Below, in pieces: positions 38,545 through 47,281 of a stretch of 64,000 nt of DNA. Location: the NCBI RefSeq assembly GCF_000403645.1, contig NC_021313.1, forward strand, positions 682,001 to 746,000. The letters are read 5' to 3'. Position 1 is the first letter of the stretch. Each line of letters starts with the position of its first letter. The position numbers and the translations under genes were made by a program. Below the pieces are notes generated by a model. It saw only the letters and a program-made list of their open reading frames with translations. It ran no database searches and was not told the origin of the DNA. Source of the DNA: Salinarchaeum sp. Harcht-Bsk1. Lineage in GTDB: Archaea > Halobacteriota > Halobacteria > Halobacteriales > Salinarchaeaceae.

Positions 38545-39161
38545 CCACGACCACCAATCCCGGTCCACTCCACCGCGTGCTCGCTGGGCTTCAGCACCGC
38601 GCCCGGGTCCTGCTGCTCGTCGCGACCCGGTGGCGCCCCCTCGCAGTACTCGTGGTCGGCACGCTCGCCTACCTGCTCGCGTTCCTCTACGCGATGGGAG
38701 ATCTCGAGTTCGAGGCCGCAGGGTGGGGGATCACGACCGTCGCGGAGCCGTGGCAGCGAATGCTCGAACCGGGGCCCGGTCCCTACACCCACGAGCCGAT
38801 CGCACTCGTGGAGTTCTCCGCAGGACAGCTCCTGTTCTCGCCGCTGAATACGCTGCTCGGGTTGGGCCTCGCGGTCCTCGTCGGTACAAATCTCGCGCTC
38901 TCCTTCCTCGCGATCACGCAACCGAAGTCCTGCGGGGTCGGCGCCGGGACGGGGCTGGCAGCGGCGATTCCGGCACTGCTGGGCGGCTCGGCGTGCTGTG
39001 CGCCGACGCTGCTGATCGTGCTCGGCATCCAGGCGGGGAGCCTCCTCGTCGGCTTGCTGGCGTGGCTCCTGCCGATCGGCGCGACGTTGCTGGTGGTGAC
39101 CCTCGTGTACGTCGCCGGACGGGTCGACTCGGCCGCGCTTCGTGGAGCCAGTTCCGGGTGA
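38541..39161 (+). CDS. polytopic membrane protein with Cys pair
   Basis: 206 residues with about five helices. Between helices lies KSCGVGAG, and GGSACCAPTLLIVLG carries a CC pair in a conserved-looking turn. This architecture recalls the DUF7546-like protein at 63336, and possibly mercuric- or copper-handling membrane proteins, but I cannot name its function. The ATGA overlap with the DUF3179 gene indicates translational coupling. Confidence 0.8.
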   Translation: MTTTTNPGPLHRVLAGLQHRARVLLLVATRWRPLAVLVVGTLAYLLAFLYAMGDLEFEAAGWGITTVAEPWQRMLEPGPGPYTHEPIALVEFSAGQLLFSPLNTLLGLGLAVLVGTNLALSFLAITQPKSCGVGAGTGLAAAIPALLGGSACCAPTLLIVLGIQAGSLLVGLLAWLLPIGATLLVVTLVYVAGRVDSAALRGASSG

Positions 39162-39202
39162 CGATGCGAGAGTGACCTCGCTGCGTGCGATCCGCCGACG
39201 GT

Positions 39203-40378
39203 TCAGGCCGCGCAGTTGTTCGGGCCGAGTTCGATTTCGTCGAGGTCGTCGATCGCCTCGTGGCCGAGGTTCGCCGCGACGATCCGCTCGGCGTTCGCCG
39301 GCGGTGGCGGGAGGTCGTCGGTGACGGACCGGACGAACGCGTCGGCGTCGAGGTCGAACGCTTCGAGGCGCTCGGCGAGGGTGCCGAGTTCCGCGACGTA
39401 GGTGCCGTCGACGGTCGGTTCGGTCTGCTGTTTGACGTGCCCCGGCGCGACGAGCGTCCGACTGGGCAACCGCTCGCGGAGTGCCTGCAGCGTCTCGTGG
39501 AGCGTCGCAGCCGCTTCCTCCGGATCGACGTCGGCCTCCAGGTCCGGGCGCGCGACGCCGTCGACGAACAGGCTGTCGCCCGTGAGCAGTGTGCCCGGCC
39601 GGTCGCCAGATTCCGGCTCCGCTCCGCTCCCACCCGCACGCTCGACGAGCAGCGCGGTCATCTCGCCGGTGTGGCCGGGGGCGTGGATCGCACGGATCGT
39701 CGTCTGCTCGCCGAGTTCGAGGACGTCACCGTCGTCGAGGGCGGTGTACTCGAGGTCGCTGTCGAACCCACGGTCCCAGGCGCCCGCTGGAATGGCGGGT
39801 TCGGCGTCACTGCGCTCTGCCACGTCGGCGACCCCGCTGACGTGGTCTGCGTGGACGTGCGTGTCGATCGCGTACCGTAGCTCCGCACCCGATTCCGCTG
39901 CGTGGTCGGGGTAGCGATCCGCGAAGGCGCCGAGCGGATCGACCACGGCCGCTTCCTCGCCGTCGACGACGAGGTAGCCGAGACAGCCAGTCGCGGGGCG
40001 CTGGTACTGCATGATCTCCGCGCCGTCGGGCGCGTCGAGGGATCGCGCGAGGAGGACGTCGGCCCAGGCCTCCATGCCGCCCGTGAGGTTCATCGCGTCG
40101 AGGCCAGCGTCGCGAAGCAACTCCGCGGCGTGATCGCTGGCCTCGCCGATCGCGCAGACCGTGACGATCGGTTCGGGGACGTCGGCGACGAGGTCGGCGG
40201 CACCGCCGCGGACCTGGGCCTGGAGGAACTGCGCGTGGGGGATCTGTGAAACCTCGGCCGCGGGCCCCTCGACGTGCCACTCCTCGAACTCCTCGCGGTT
40301 ACGCACGTCGACGATCCCGATCCGCTCGCCGCGCGCGATGCGTTCGGCGAGGTCGACCGGTTCGATGGACTCGGCCAT
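39203..40378 (-). CDS. rhodanese-MBL fusion, persulfide dioxygenase-like
   Basis: 391 residues. An N-terminal rhodanese domain (VDVRNREEFEEWH, active-site C75) is followed from about 125 by a metallo-beta-lactamase fold with DTHVHADHVSG (174-179) and HAPGHTGE. The domain order matches rhodanese-MBL enzymes that oxidise glutathione persulfide or a related carrier (here a low-molecular-weight haloarchaeal thiol). The ending NNCAA has an extra Cys. The ATG is chosen because the rhodanese fold begins at once. Confidence 0.88.
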   Translation of the reverse strand: MAESIEPVDLAERIARGERIGIVDVRNREEFEEWHVEGPAAEVSQIPHAQFLQAQVRGGAADLVADVPEPIVTVCAIGEASDHAAELLRDAGLDAMNLTGGMEAWADVLLARSLDAPDGAEIMQYQRPATGCLGYLVVDGEEAAVVDPLGAFADRYPDHAAESGAELRYAIDTHVHADHVSGVADVAERSDAEPAIPAGAWDRGFDSDLEYTALDDGDVLELGEQTTIRAIHAPGHTGEMTALLVERAGGSGAEPESGDRPGTLLTGDSLFVDGVARPDLEADVDPEEAAATLHETLQALRERLPSRTLVAPGHVKQQTEPTVDGTYVAELGTLAERLEAFDLDADAFVRSVTDDLPPPPANAERIVAANLGHEAIDDLDEIELGPNNCAA

Positions 40379-40496
40379 GCACCTGCGTACGCCCGGCGAG
40401 GGGGTAAATGTGCGGTGGCGGTCGATCCTCCAGTTCGAGCGCAAACTGCTCAGTTCCGTCCGAACGCTCAATGCAGTCCCGAAGCAACAACTGCGC

Positions 40497-41126
40497 ATGG
40501 ACGGCGAGGCCTTCCGCGAGCGAGTCACGGACGAGAAAGCCACCGAACTCGACCGCCTGGGATCGGAGAAGCTCCTGATCGCGCTGACGGACGCCGACCT
40601 CAGCGAGGAGGGAGTCCTCGAAGCCGCAGCGGCGAGCGAGCACTCCGCCCGCAACACCTTCGAGCAGTGGGCCGACTCCGAGGACGACGAGCGGGCCCGC
40701 GAGGTCTTCGCCGACGTCGCCGAGCAGGAGGCCGAGCACTACGAACGCGTCGCCGAGCACCTCCCCGAGGACTTCGAGCCGGCCGACGGCGGACCGCTGC
40801 ACGCGCACCTTCGCCAGCAGGACGACGCGATCGCCCGGGCGGCCGGACTCGTCGGTCGGGGGCTCGTCAGCGATCGCACACACCTGCAGGTGATCAGCTT
40901 CTTCGTCAACGAGGGGGATCGACGGCGTGCGAACCTGTTCCGGGACCTCCGCGAGGACACCGACGGCTCGCTCCAGTCGGGGCTCGACCTCCTCGAATCG
41001 CTCTGTGAGACCGACGAGGACTGGGAGACGGCGGCGGGCGTCACCGAGTACACGATCCAGGTCGCGTACGACGACTACGCCGACGCCCTCGACGGAATGG
41101 GGATGGATCCGAAACCGATCTGCTAG
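40497..41126 (+). CDS. ferritin-like/rubrerythrin-type protein
   Basis: 209 residues, all-helical. Repeated acidic helices hold ExxH motifs (SEHSARNTFEQW, EQEAEHYERVAEHL) expected to ligate a di-iron site. No rubredoxin domain is present. Probably iron or peroxide handling. The ATG at 40497 follows a low-complexity upstream region without a clear TATA. Confidence 0.8.
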   Translation: MDGEAFRERVTDEKATELDRLGSEKLLIALTDADLSEEGVLEAAAASEHSARNTFEQWADSEDDERAREVFADVAEQEAEHYERVAEHLPEDFEPADGGPLHAHLRQQDDAIARAAGLVGRGLVSDRTHLQVISFFVNEGDRRRANLFRDLREDTDGSLQSGLDLLESLCETDEDWETAAGVTEYTIQVAYDDYADALDGMGMDPKPIC

Positions 41127-41144
41127 GAGGGAAAGTCCGATTGC

Positions 41145-41738
41145 TCAATCGTCGTCGGCCAGCGGCGCTTCCGCCGGCGTTCCGGCGACCTCGGGATAGG
41201 CGTCGACGCCCGCGTAATCGACCAGTTGCGCCCCGAGTTCGCGAACGCGAGATTCGATGTCCGGATCCTCGATGCCGTCGTCGCCGACCGTGTCGTACGC
41301 CGCGGGAATCCCGACCTCCAGCGGGAGGGTCCAGGCGTTGAGCGTCCGCGCGACCGTCCGGAGGTGCATCATCGCCGACTTCGGGTAGTCGCCGCCCGCG
41401 ACTTCCAGCAGGCCGACGGTCGAGCCAGCGAGTTCGTCGCGGCCGCAGTAATCGAGTGCGTTCTTCAGCGGCGCCGAGAAGGAGCCGTGGTAGTTCGGCG
41501 TGCCGAAGACGACCGCGTCGGCCCGCTCGACCGTCCGCTTGAGGTCCGGCGCGTCGCCCGCGTCCCGGTCGTCGGCGTCGAAGACCGGGAGGTCGTACTC
41601 GCGGAGGTCGATCAGTTCCGTCTCGGCGCCCGCATCGCTCGCGGCGTCGAGGACCTCACGTAACGCGATTCTCGTCTTGCTCGCGTCGCGAAGACTGCCG
41701 CAGATCGCGACCACAGTCGGTGAACCGTCGGATTGCAT
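41145..41738 (-). CDS. NADPH-dependent FMN reductase (SsuE/ArsH-like)
   Basis: 197 residues, flavodoxin-like fold. AICGSLRDASKTRIALR is the FMN phosphate loop and VFGTPNYHGSFSAPLKNALD the flavin-ring contact. It reduces FMN or quinones using NAD(P)H; the substrate is unknown. It converges with the ferritin-like gene, 18 nt apart. Confidence 0.9.
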   Translation of the reverse strand: MQSDGSPTVVAICGSLRDASKTRIALREVLDAASDAGAETELIDLREYDLPVFDADDRDAGDAPDLKRTVERADAVVFGTPNYHGSFSAPLKNALDYCGRDELAGSTVGLLEVAGGDYPKSAMMHLRTVARTLNAWTLPLEVGIPAAYDTVGDDGIEDPDIESRVRELGAQLVDYAGVDAYPEVAGTPAEAPLADDD

Positions 41739-41864
41739 TATTCGATTCGAAACACCCCAGCACCGTAAGGGCTCGCTGAACTGGTTTCCTGTTTCGTGAG
41801 CGAGAGATCAGACGATGCCGCTGATCGTCGGGGCGCACGGTGGGACTAACAGGAGCCGGTGCCC

Positions 41865-42518
41865 TCACAGTGCAACGGTCTCACCTGCCTCAACGTCGCC
41901 GAGCGATGAGGGGACCTCTACCCTGACAACCCGCTGGGCGTCGGTGTCGGGCGCCAGCGTCAGTTGGGCAGCGGTACCCGGCTCGAGCCGGCGGAGCGCC
42001 GGATACTCCCCCGCCGCGTCCCCGAGTGGAACCACGATCTCGTACTCGTCCGACGCCGATTCGAGGACTGCGTCGTGCTCGTCCTCGGCCGAGACCGCCC
42101 GGGTGCCGAACGCCGGTTCGCCGTCCGTCGACGTGCTCTGGTGGGCCAGTGTCACCGAGGCGTCGTGGGCAACGTACTGGATTGTCATCGCCGAGAGGTC
42201 GACCTGCTCGGAGCCTTGCGCGAGCTGGACGGCCATCTGGACCCGGCCGATCGAGGCGCCGCCCGATGCAACCCGTCCCCTGGTCTCCCCGACGGCGACG
42301 GTATCGACGGTCTGGGTTTCGGCCTCCTCACCGGCGTCGGCGACGACAGGGCCGTGCCCGTCGTCGGATCCGCCGTCGGATCCGTCGTCGTCCGACAGCG
42401 CCGAACAGCCGGCGAGGCCTGCGAGGCCGGAGACGGCGGCGAGAAGCTGTCGACGGCCGACGGACGTCCGAATCCTGTGCGACTTGTCGAACTCGCGTGC
42501 AGCATCGGATCCGCTCAT
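41865..42518 (-). CDS. archaellin-domain-like Tat lipoprotein
   Basis: 217 residues. Tat motif with R22-R23 followed by a hydrophobic stretch and lipobox LAGC (C38), then an acidic linker. The rest looks like the outer beta-domain of archaellins: SGGASIGRVQMAVQLAQGSE, then VDLSAMTIQYVA. However, the class III (FlaK-type) signal peptide of archaellins is absent. It is not near archaellum genes. Assignment to an archaellin fold is from sequence style and should be checked. Two upstream ATGs are possible starts. Confidence 0.7.
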   Translation of the reverse strand: MSGSDAAREFDKSHRIRTSVGRRQLLAAVSGLAGLAGCSALSDDDGSDGGSDDGHGPVVADAGEEAETQTVDTVAVGETRGRVASGGASIGRVQMAVQLAQGSEQVDLSAMTIQYVAHDASVTLAHQSTSTDGEPAFGTRAVSAEDEHDAVLESASDEYEIVVPLGDAAGEYPALRRLEPGTAAQLTLAPDTDAQRVVRVEVPSSLGDVEAGETVAL

Positions 42519-42785
42519 CAGTAAGTATCTCATCGGCACTCAGCTCGTCGTACAAGGTAAAGATAGGGAGCCGATTATCTATCGAGAGAATCGCGGCCAG
42601 TCGGGCGCTTGTCTCGTTCGCCGTGGACGGTCACGGTCCGCTTGACACAGGATCGTCGAACGCCGAAGGAGTAGCAACGCTCGGCCCCTCCGTCGACGAG
42701 ACGTCACGAGGCTGCACCTCGTCGATGGCCGCGAATCGAAGCGTCGGGAGTTCGATCCGGATTCGCTTCGCTCGTCCAGCGAGCT

Positions 42786-42868
42786 CGATCCTGCTTACGC
42801 AGGATCGAACAACGCTGAGCTAAGCTCAGCGAGTTTGACGAAGCTCCACTCCGTTACGCTTCGTCAAA
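42786..42868. repeat. three successive hairpins 3' of the sugar-acid dehydratase
   Basis: Hairpin 1: CGATCCTGC, TTAC, GCAGGATCG (42786-42807). Hairpin 2: GCTGAGCT, A, AGCTCAGC (42814-42830). Hairpin 3: TTTGACGAAGC, 13-nt loop, GCTTCGTCAAA (42834-42868), whose right arm is the dehydratase's last codons. The spacer 42519-42853 has no gene I can support. Possible transcription end signals or processing sites. Confidence 0.6.
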
Positions 42869-44098
42869 CAGCGTCTCGCCCTCGACCATGTGCTCCGCGA
42901 CGGCGTCCTCGTCCAGCGTGAGGCCCAGACCGGGCTCCTCTGGAATCTCGATGTAGCCCTCCTCGATGACGTCCTCCTCGACGAGGTCCTCCCACCAGCC
43001 GAGTTCGTAGGAGTGGTACTCGACGGCGAGGGAGTTCGGGATGGCGGCGCCGACGTGGGCGCTCGCCATCGTCGCGACCGGCGAGGAGACGTTGTGCATC
43101 GCGACCGGCACGTAGTACTGGTTCGCCACGTCGGCGACCTTCCGGGTCTCGCGCATCCCGCCGACCTTCGGCATGTCCGGCGCGACGATGTCGACGGCCT
43201 GGTTCTCGATCAGGCGGCGCTCCTCGGTGACGCGGTAGCGGTTCTCGCCGACGGTGATCGGCGTCGTGGTGGACTTCGTGACCTCCTCCTGCACCTCGAG
43301 GTTCTCCGGGGGCACGGGATCCTCGAGCCACCAGACGTCGTAGTCCTCGATGGCCTCGGCGAGGCGCTTCGCGGAGCCACCGGAGAACGTCCAGTGGCAG
43401 TCGAAGGCGACGTCGGCCTCGTCCTTGACCTCCTCCGTGACGGCCTCGACGATCTCGGCCTTGTGCCGGATCTCGCCGGGTCGGAGGTGACGGTTGGCGC
43501 GGTCCTTCTCGTGGCCGCTCGGCACGTCGAGGTCGAACTTCAGGGCGTCGTAGCCGAGTTCGTCGACGACGCGGCGGGCCTCCTCGGCGCAGGCCTGGGG
43601 GTCGGCCTCCTCCTCGGTGTGGCAGTCGCAGTACACGCGCATCTCGTCGCGGTACTTGCCGCCCAGGAGCTGGTAGGCCGGGACCTCGAGGATCTTCCCG
43701 GCGAGGTCGTGCAGGGCGACCTCGATGCCGGCGATCGCGGTGACGGTGATGCCCTCGACGGAGCCCTCGCCGGACATCTTCTGGATGAGATGCTCGTAGA
43801 GTCGGTCGATGTCCAGCGGATTCTCGCCGACGACGAACGGCTTCATCCGTTCGATCACTTCGGGGACGCCTGCGCCCCAGTAGGCCTCGCCGGTGCCGAC
43901 GATGCCCGCGTCGGTGTAGATCCGGACGAGCGTCCACGGGAAGTTCCCGTCGACCATCGTCGTCTGGACGTCCGTGATCTCGACGTCGCGACCGCCGCCG
44001 CGCTTCGCCGTCACGCCCATCGTCTCCGCGGAGAGATCGCGCATCGTGTACTCCGCGTTCGGGTCGTGCAGGTCCGTGTAGTCGATGTCGTTGCTCAT
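42854..44098 (-). CDS. sugar-acid dehydratase (mandelate racemase/muconate lactonizing family)
   Basis: 414 residues of the enolase superfamily. KFDLD carries the catalytic Lys, FDCHWTFSGG and WWLEDPVPPENL the Mg ligands, GENR the third, and MHNVSSP the later catalytic His. Haloarchaeal relatives dehydrate D-gluconate, D-xylonate or D-galactonate to 2-keto-3-deoxy acids. With KDPG aldolase 2.4 kb away, gluconate for a semi-phosphorylative Entner-Doudoroff route is my preferred guess. Its 3' end is part of a long hairpin (42834-42868). Confidence 0.9.
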   Translation of the reverse strand: MSNDIDYTDLHDPNAEYTMRDLSAETMGVTAKRGGGRDVEITDVQTTMVDGNFPWTLVRIYTDAGIVGTGEAYWGAGVPEVIERMKPFVVGENPLDIDRLYEHLIQKMSGEGSVEGITVTAIAGIEVALHDLAGKILEVPAYQLLGGKYRDEMRVYCDCHTEEEADPQACAEEARRVVDELGYDALKFDLDVPSGHEKDRANRHLRPGEIRHKAEIVEAVTEEVKDEADVAFDCHWTFSGGSAKRLAEAIEDYDVWWLEDPVPPENLEVQEEVTKSTTTPITVGENRYRVTEERRLIENQAVDIVAPDMPKVGGMRETRKVADVANQYYVPVAMHNVSSPVATMASAHVGAAIPNSLAVEYHSYELGWWEDLVEEDVIEEGYIEIPEEPGLGLTLDEDAVAEHMVEGETLFDEA

Positions 44099-44311
44099 CT
44101 GGCAGCGATTTTTTCGGGCGCGGGTAACTGTGTTGCGGTCTTCGCGTGCGCGACGGTGCTCGCAGTCGCGGGCTCCGCGCAGCGATGTTCGCGATTTGGC
44201 AGTCCCCGCTCGGAGGTGCTCCCGATTCGGCGGTCACAACGCGACGGTTCGCGCGAATCGGCGGGTTCCGCGGCGCAAACGACTATGCGGTACGGTTGCA
44301 AACGAACGATC

Positions 44312-45532
44312 ATGCGAGTCATCGACGCAGATCTGCTCGTCACCGGACGCGACGCGCCACCGATCGAGGACGGACGGATCGTGATCGACGAGGAGGACGG
44401 AACGATCGACGAGGTCGGAACGCAGGAGGACGTGAGCGCAACCGGCGATGCCGCTCACGAGGCGCATCCCGTCGTCACCCCCGGACTGATCGACGCGCAC
44501 CTGCACCTCACTGGCGCGCGCTCTATGGACCCGATGCAGTGGGTAATCGAGTCTTCGGAACTGGGCGCGGCCCGAGCGACCGCGGACCTCCGCGACCTCC
44601 TCGCGGCGGGGTTCACCTCGGTTCGCGACGTCGGATCGCAAACGGGGCTCGGGCTCCGGGACGCCGTCGCGGAAGGCTCGATCCCGGGCCCGCGAATCTA
44701 CACCAGCGCGCAGTCGATCAGCCAGACCGCCGGCCACGGCGACAGCCACTTCCTACCCTACGAGTGGGTCTCCGGGGGCGAGCGAGGCATCGGCACGCTC
44801 GCCGACGGCCCCGACGAGTGCCGGAAGGAGGCCAGGAAGCGGATCCGCGACGGCGTCGACGTCCTCAAGATCATGACGACCGGGGGCGTGCTGAGCGAGA
44901 AGGACGCCCCCGACCAGAGCCAGTTCACCGACGCGGAGGTCCAGGCCTTCGTCGAGGAGGCCCACCGCGTCGGCATTCCGGTCGCCTCCCACGCCCAGGG
45001 CGCACCCGGTATCAAGACCGCACTCCGGAACGGCGTCGACACCATCGAGCACGGCTTCTACCTCGACGAGGAGTGCCTCGACCTCTTCGAGGAGACCGGC
45101 GCGACCTTCGTCCCGACGCTCGCGATCATGTACCGCCTGATCGAGCACGGTGCCGACCACGGCGTCCCGGAGTACGGACTCGAGAAGTCCCGCGAGGCCA
45201 GCGAGTCGCACTTCGATGCCGTCGAGCGCGCCTACGACGCCGGGATTCCGATCGCCACGGGCACGGACTTCCTCGGCCCCGAACTCGTCCCCCACGGCGA
45301 GAACGCACTCGAACTCGAACTGCTCGCCGACGAGGTCGGAATGGACGAACACGACGTGCTTCAGTCGGCGACCCGGATCGCGGCGCGGACGGTCCCGGAC
45401 GACGACGTCGGCACGCTGGAAGCCGGCAACCGCGCCGACGTGCTCGCGCTCGGGAGCGACCCGCTCGAGGATATTTCGGCAGTGCGGGACGTCGAAGCGG
45501 TCTGGACGGACGGCGCAGCCGTCGAGTTCTAG
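44312..45532 (+). CDS. metal-dependent amidohydrolase
   Basis: 406 residues of the imidazolonepropionase/prolidase-like group. GLIDAHLHLTG carries the HxH pair, VLKIMTTGG the probable carbamylated Lys, ASHAQG and IEHGFY further His ligands, and TGTDFLG the catalytic Asp. The substrate is unknown (a peptide, amide or lactone). CTATG about 30 nt before ATG 44312 is a usable TATA. Divergent from the dehydratase; any link to sugar-acid degradation is unproven. Confidence 0.9.
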   Translation: MRVIDADLLVTGRDAPPIEDGRIVIDEEDGTIDEVGTQEDVSATGDAAHEAHPVVTPGLIDAHLHLTGARSMDPMQWVIESSELGAARATADLRDLLAAGFTSVRDVGSQTGLGLRDAVAEGSIPGPRIYTSAQSISQTAGHGDSHFLPYEWVSGGERGIGTLADGPDECRKEARKRIRDGVDVLKIMTTGGVLSEKDAPDQSQFTDAEVQAFVEEAHRVGIPVASHAQGAPGIKTALRNGVDTIEHGFYLDEECLDLFEETGATFVPTLAIMYRLIEHGADHGVPEYGLEKSREASESHFDAVERAYDAGIPIATGTDFLGPELVPHGENALELELLADEVGMDEHDVLQSATRIAARTVPDDDVGTLEAGNRADVLALGSDPLEDISAVRDVEAVWTDGAAVEF

Positions 45533-45649
45533 TGCAGTGCGGGGGCGGCGCCCCTCGATCCGAGCAGTCACGGCGAATCGATCGGATGGACGCGACGTGC
45601 TTCGCCTCAGCATTCAATACGATCGGGCGCCACCGACTGAAGCGTACGC

Positions 45650-46360
45650 ATGAACATCGAACTCACGCACCAGCCCTCCTACACCCACGTCGTCGCCGAC
45701 CTCGAGATGGGCGAGACCATCCTCGCGGAGCCAGGCGCGATGGTGAGCCACACGTCGACCGTCGCCGTCGACACCACGACGAGTCGAGACGGCCTGCTCT
45801 CCTCCGCCAAGTCGATGCTCGGCGGCGAGTCGGCGTTCGCCAACGAGTTCACTGCCGAGGACGGCCCTGGCACCGTCACGCTCGCGCCGCCGACCCCCGG
45901 CGACGTGAAGCACTTCCAGCTCGCCGAGGAGACGCTCTACGCCGTCGACGGCAGCTACCTCGCGTCCGATCCGGCGATCGACATCGACTCCGAACTCGGC
46001 GGGCTGAAGACCATGCTCGGGGGCGCGGGCCTCACCCCGCTCGCGCTCAAGGGCACGGGCGACGTCCTGATCGAGGCCTTCGGCGGCATCGAGTCAGTGG
46101 AGCTATCGGCCGACGAGACGTACACCATCGACAACGAGCACCTGGTCGCCTGGGAGGGCTCGGTCGACTTCGACGTTCGCCGCGTCGGCGGCCTCAAGTC
46201 CACGATCCTCAGCGGGGAAGGCCTCGTGCTCGACTTCTCGGGGCCGGGACGCGTCTGGTACCAGACCCGCGGCCTCGACTCCTTCATCGCCGCGATCGGC
46301 GAGAACGTGACGGCGGAGGGCCAGGACGGGCAGGGGAGTCCCGACATGGACTTCTTTTGA
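45650..46360 (+). CDS. TIGR00266/AIM24 family protein
   Basis: 236 residues with a beta-rich fold. LAEPGAMVSHTSTVAVDT and GEGLVLDFSGPGRVWYQTRG are the recognisable family stretches. Function is unknown outside yeast mitochondria, where AIM24 affects respiration. It starts 117 nt after the amidohydrolase stop. Confidence 0.87.
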   Translation: MNIELTHQPSYTHVVADLEMGETILAEPGAMVSHTSTVAVDTTTSRDGLLSSAKSMLGGESAFANEFTAEDGPGTVTLAPPTPGDVKHFQLAEETLYAVDGSYLASDPAIDIDSELGGLKTMLGGAGLTPLALKGTGDVLIEAFGGIESVELSADETYTIDNEHLVAWEGSVDFDVRRVGGLKSTILSGEGLVLDFSGPGRVWYQTRGLDSFIAAIGENVTAEGQDGQGSPDMDFF

Positions 46361-46425
46361 ACGTGTCGCCCACGGCGCTCGATACACGGCTCCAGCCAGT
46401 GACCGGGCGCCTGCCGGATGGCCGC

Positions 46426-46432
46426 GTTTAAG
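46426..46432 (+). promoter_or_regulatory. TATA box of kdgA (leaderless)
   Basis: GTTTAAG centred 28 nt upstream of ATG 46457. This rules out the 13-codon longer start at 46418, which would lie upstream of the transcript. Confidence 0.6.
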
Positions 46433-46456
46433 CCACCGGCCGTCGCAACGACGAAC

Positions 46457-47098
46457 ATGGTCAACGACACGCTCCAGCGGATCGAGGAGGCCGGCGTCGT
46501 CGCCGTCCTGCGCGGCGTCGAACCCGACACGGTCGAGCAGGTCGCAGAAGCGATCGTCGAGGGGGGCGTCACCGCACTCGAGGTCACCGCCGACTCGCAC
46601 GACGCGATGGACATGATCGAGACGCTCACCGAGACCGTCGGCGACGACGCGCTCGTCGGCGTCGGGACGGTGCTCGATTCGGAGACGACCCGTGCCGCGA
46701 TCGCCGCCGGCGCCGAGTTCGTCGTCTGCCCGACCTTCGATCGCGGCGTCGTCGAAACGTGCAACCGCTACGGCGTGCCCGTCGCGCCTGGCGTCTTCAC
46801 CCCGACCGAGGCCCAGCAGGCCTACGAGGCCGGCGCGGACGTCGTCAAGGTGTTCCCCGCGAAGTCCGGGGGTCCCGGGCACGTCTCCGCACTCAAGGGC
46901 CCGCTTGGCCACCTGAACGTGATCCCGACGGGTGGCGTCGGGCCGAGCAACGCTGGCGAGTACGTCGAGGCAGGTGCGATGGCCGTGGGTGCGGGCGGCG
47001 CGATCCTGGACCACGACGCCGTCGACGCAGGCGACTACGAGCAACTGACCGAGAACGCGGCCGCACTGGTTCGGGCCGTCGAGGACGCGCGGAACTGA
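46457..47098 (+). CDS. kdgA: 2-dehydro-3-deoxy-phosphogluconate aldolase
   Basis: 213 residues, class I aldolase TIM barrel. GVTALEVTAD holds the catalytic Glu and DVVKVFPAK the Schiff-base lysine. It splits KDPG into pyruvate and glyceraldehyde-3-phosphate in the semi-phosphorylative Entner-Doudoroff path. Together with the sugar-acid dehydratase at 42854 it supports that route; no KDG kinase is in this window. Confidence 0.9.
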   Translation: MVNDTLQRIEEAGVVAVLRGVEPDTVEQVAEAIVEGGVTALEVTADSHDAMDMIETLTETVGDDALVGVGTVLDSETTRAAIAAGAEFVVCPTFDRGVVETCNRYGVPVAPGVFTPTEAQQAYEAGADVVKVFPAKSGGPGHVSALKGPLGHLNVIPTGGVGPSNAGEYVEAGAMAVGAGGAILDHDAVDAGDYEQLTENAAALVRAVEDARN

Positions 47099-47281
47099 GA
47101 CTTTTGGAGCGCCGGCACCGTAGCGTGACGCCGTCACCGAGTAGCACGCGCGTACCGGCGTGGACCCAACGGGCTCCGTTCGCTTCGCCACGCCGTTGTT
47201 GCCACGTACTGAGAGACGGAGGGGATTTTATGCGCCTGCCCGCAGAAGGATCACTCCCGGAGCGTCGAACCGGGTGTCCCC

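Noticed and set aside
42890-44311. Upstream part of the amidohydrolase frame, opposite the dehydratase
   Set aside because: The first 470 codons lie opposite the dehydratase and have no homology; the amidohydrolase starts at 44312 behind its own TATA-like box.
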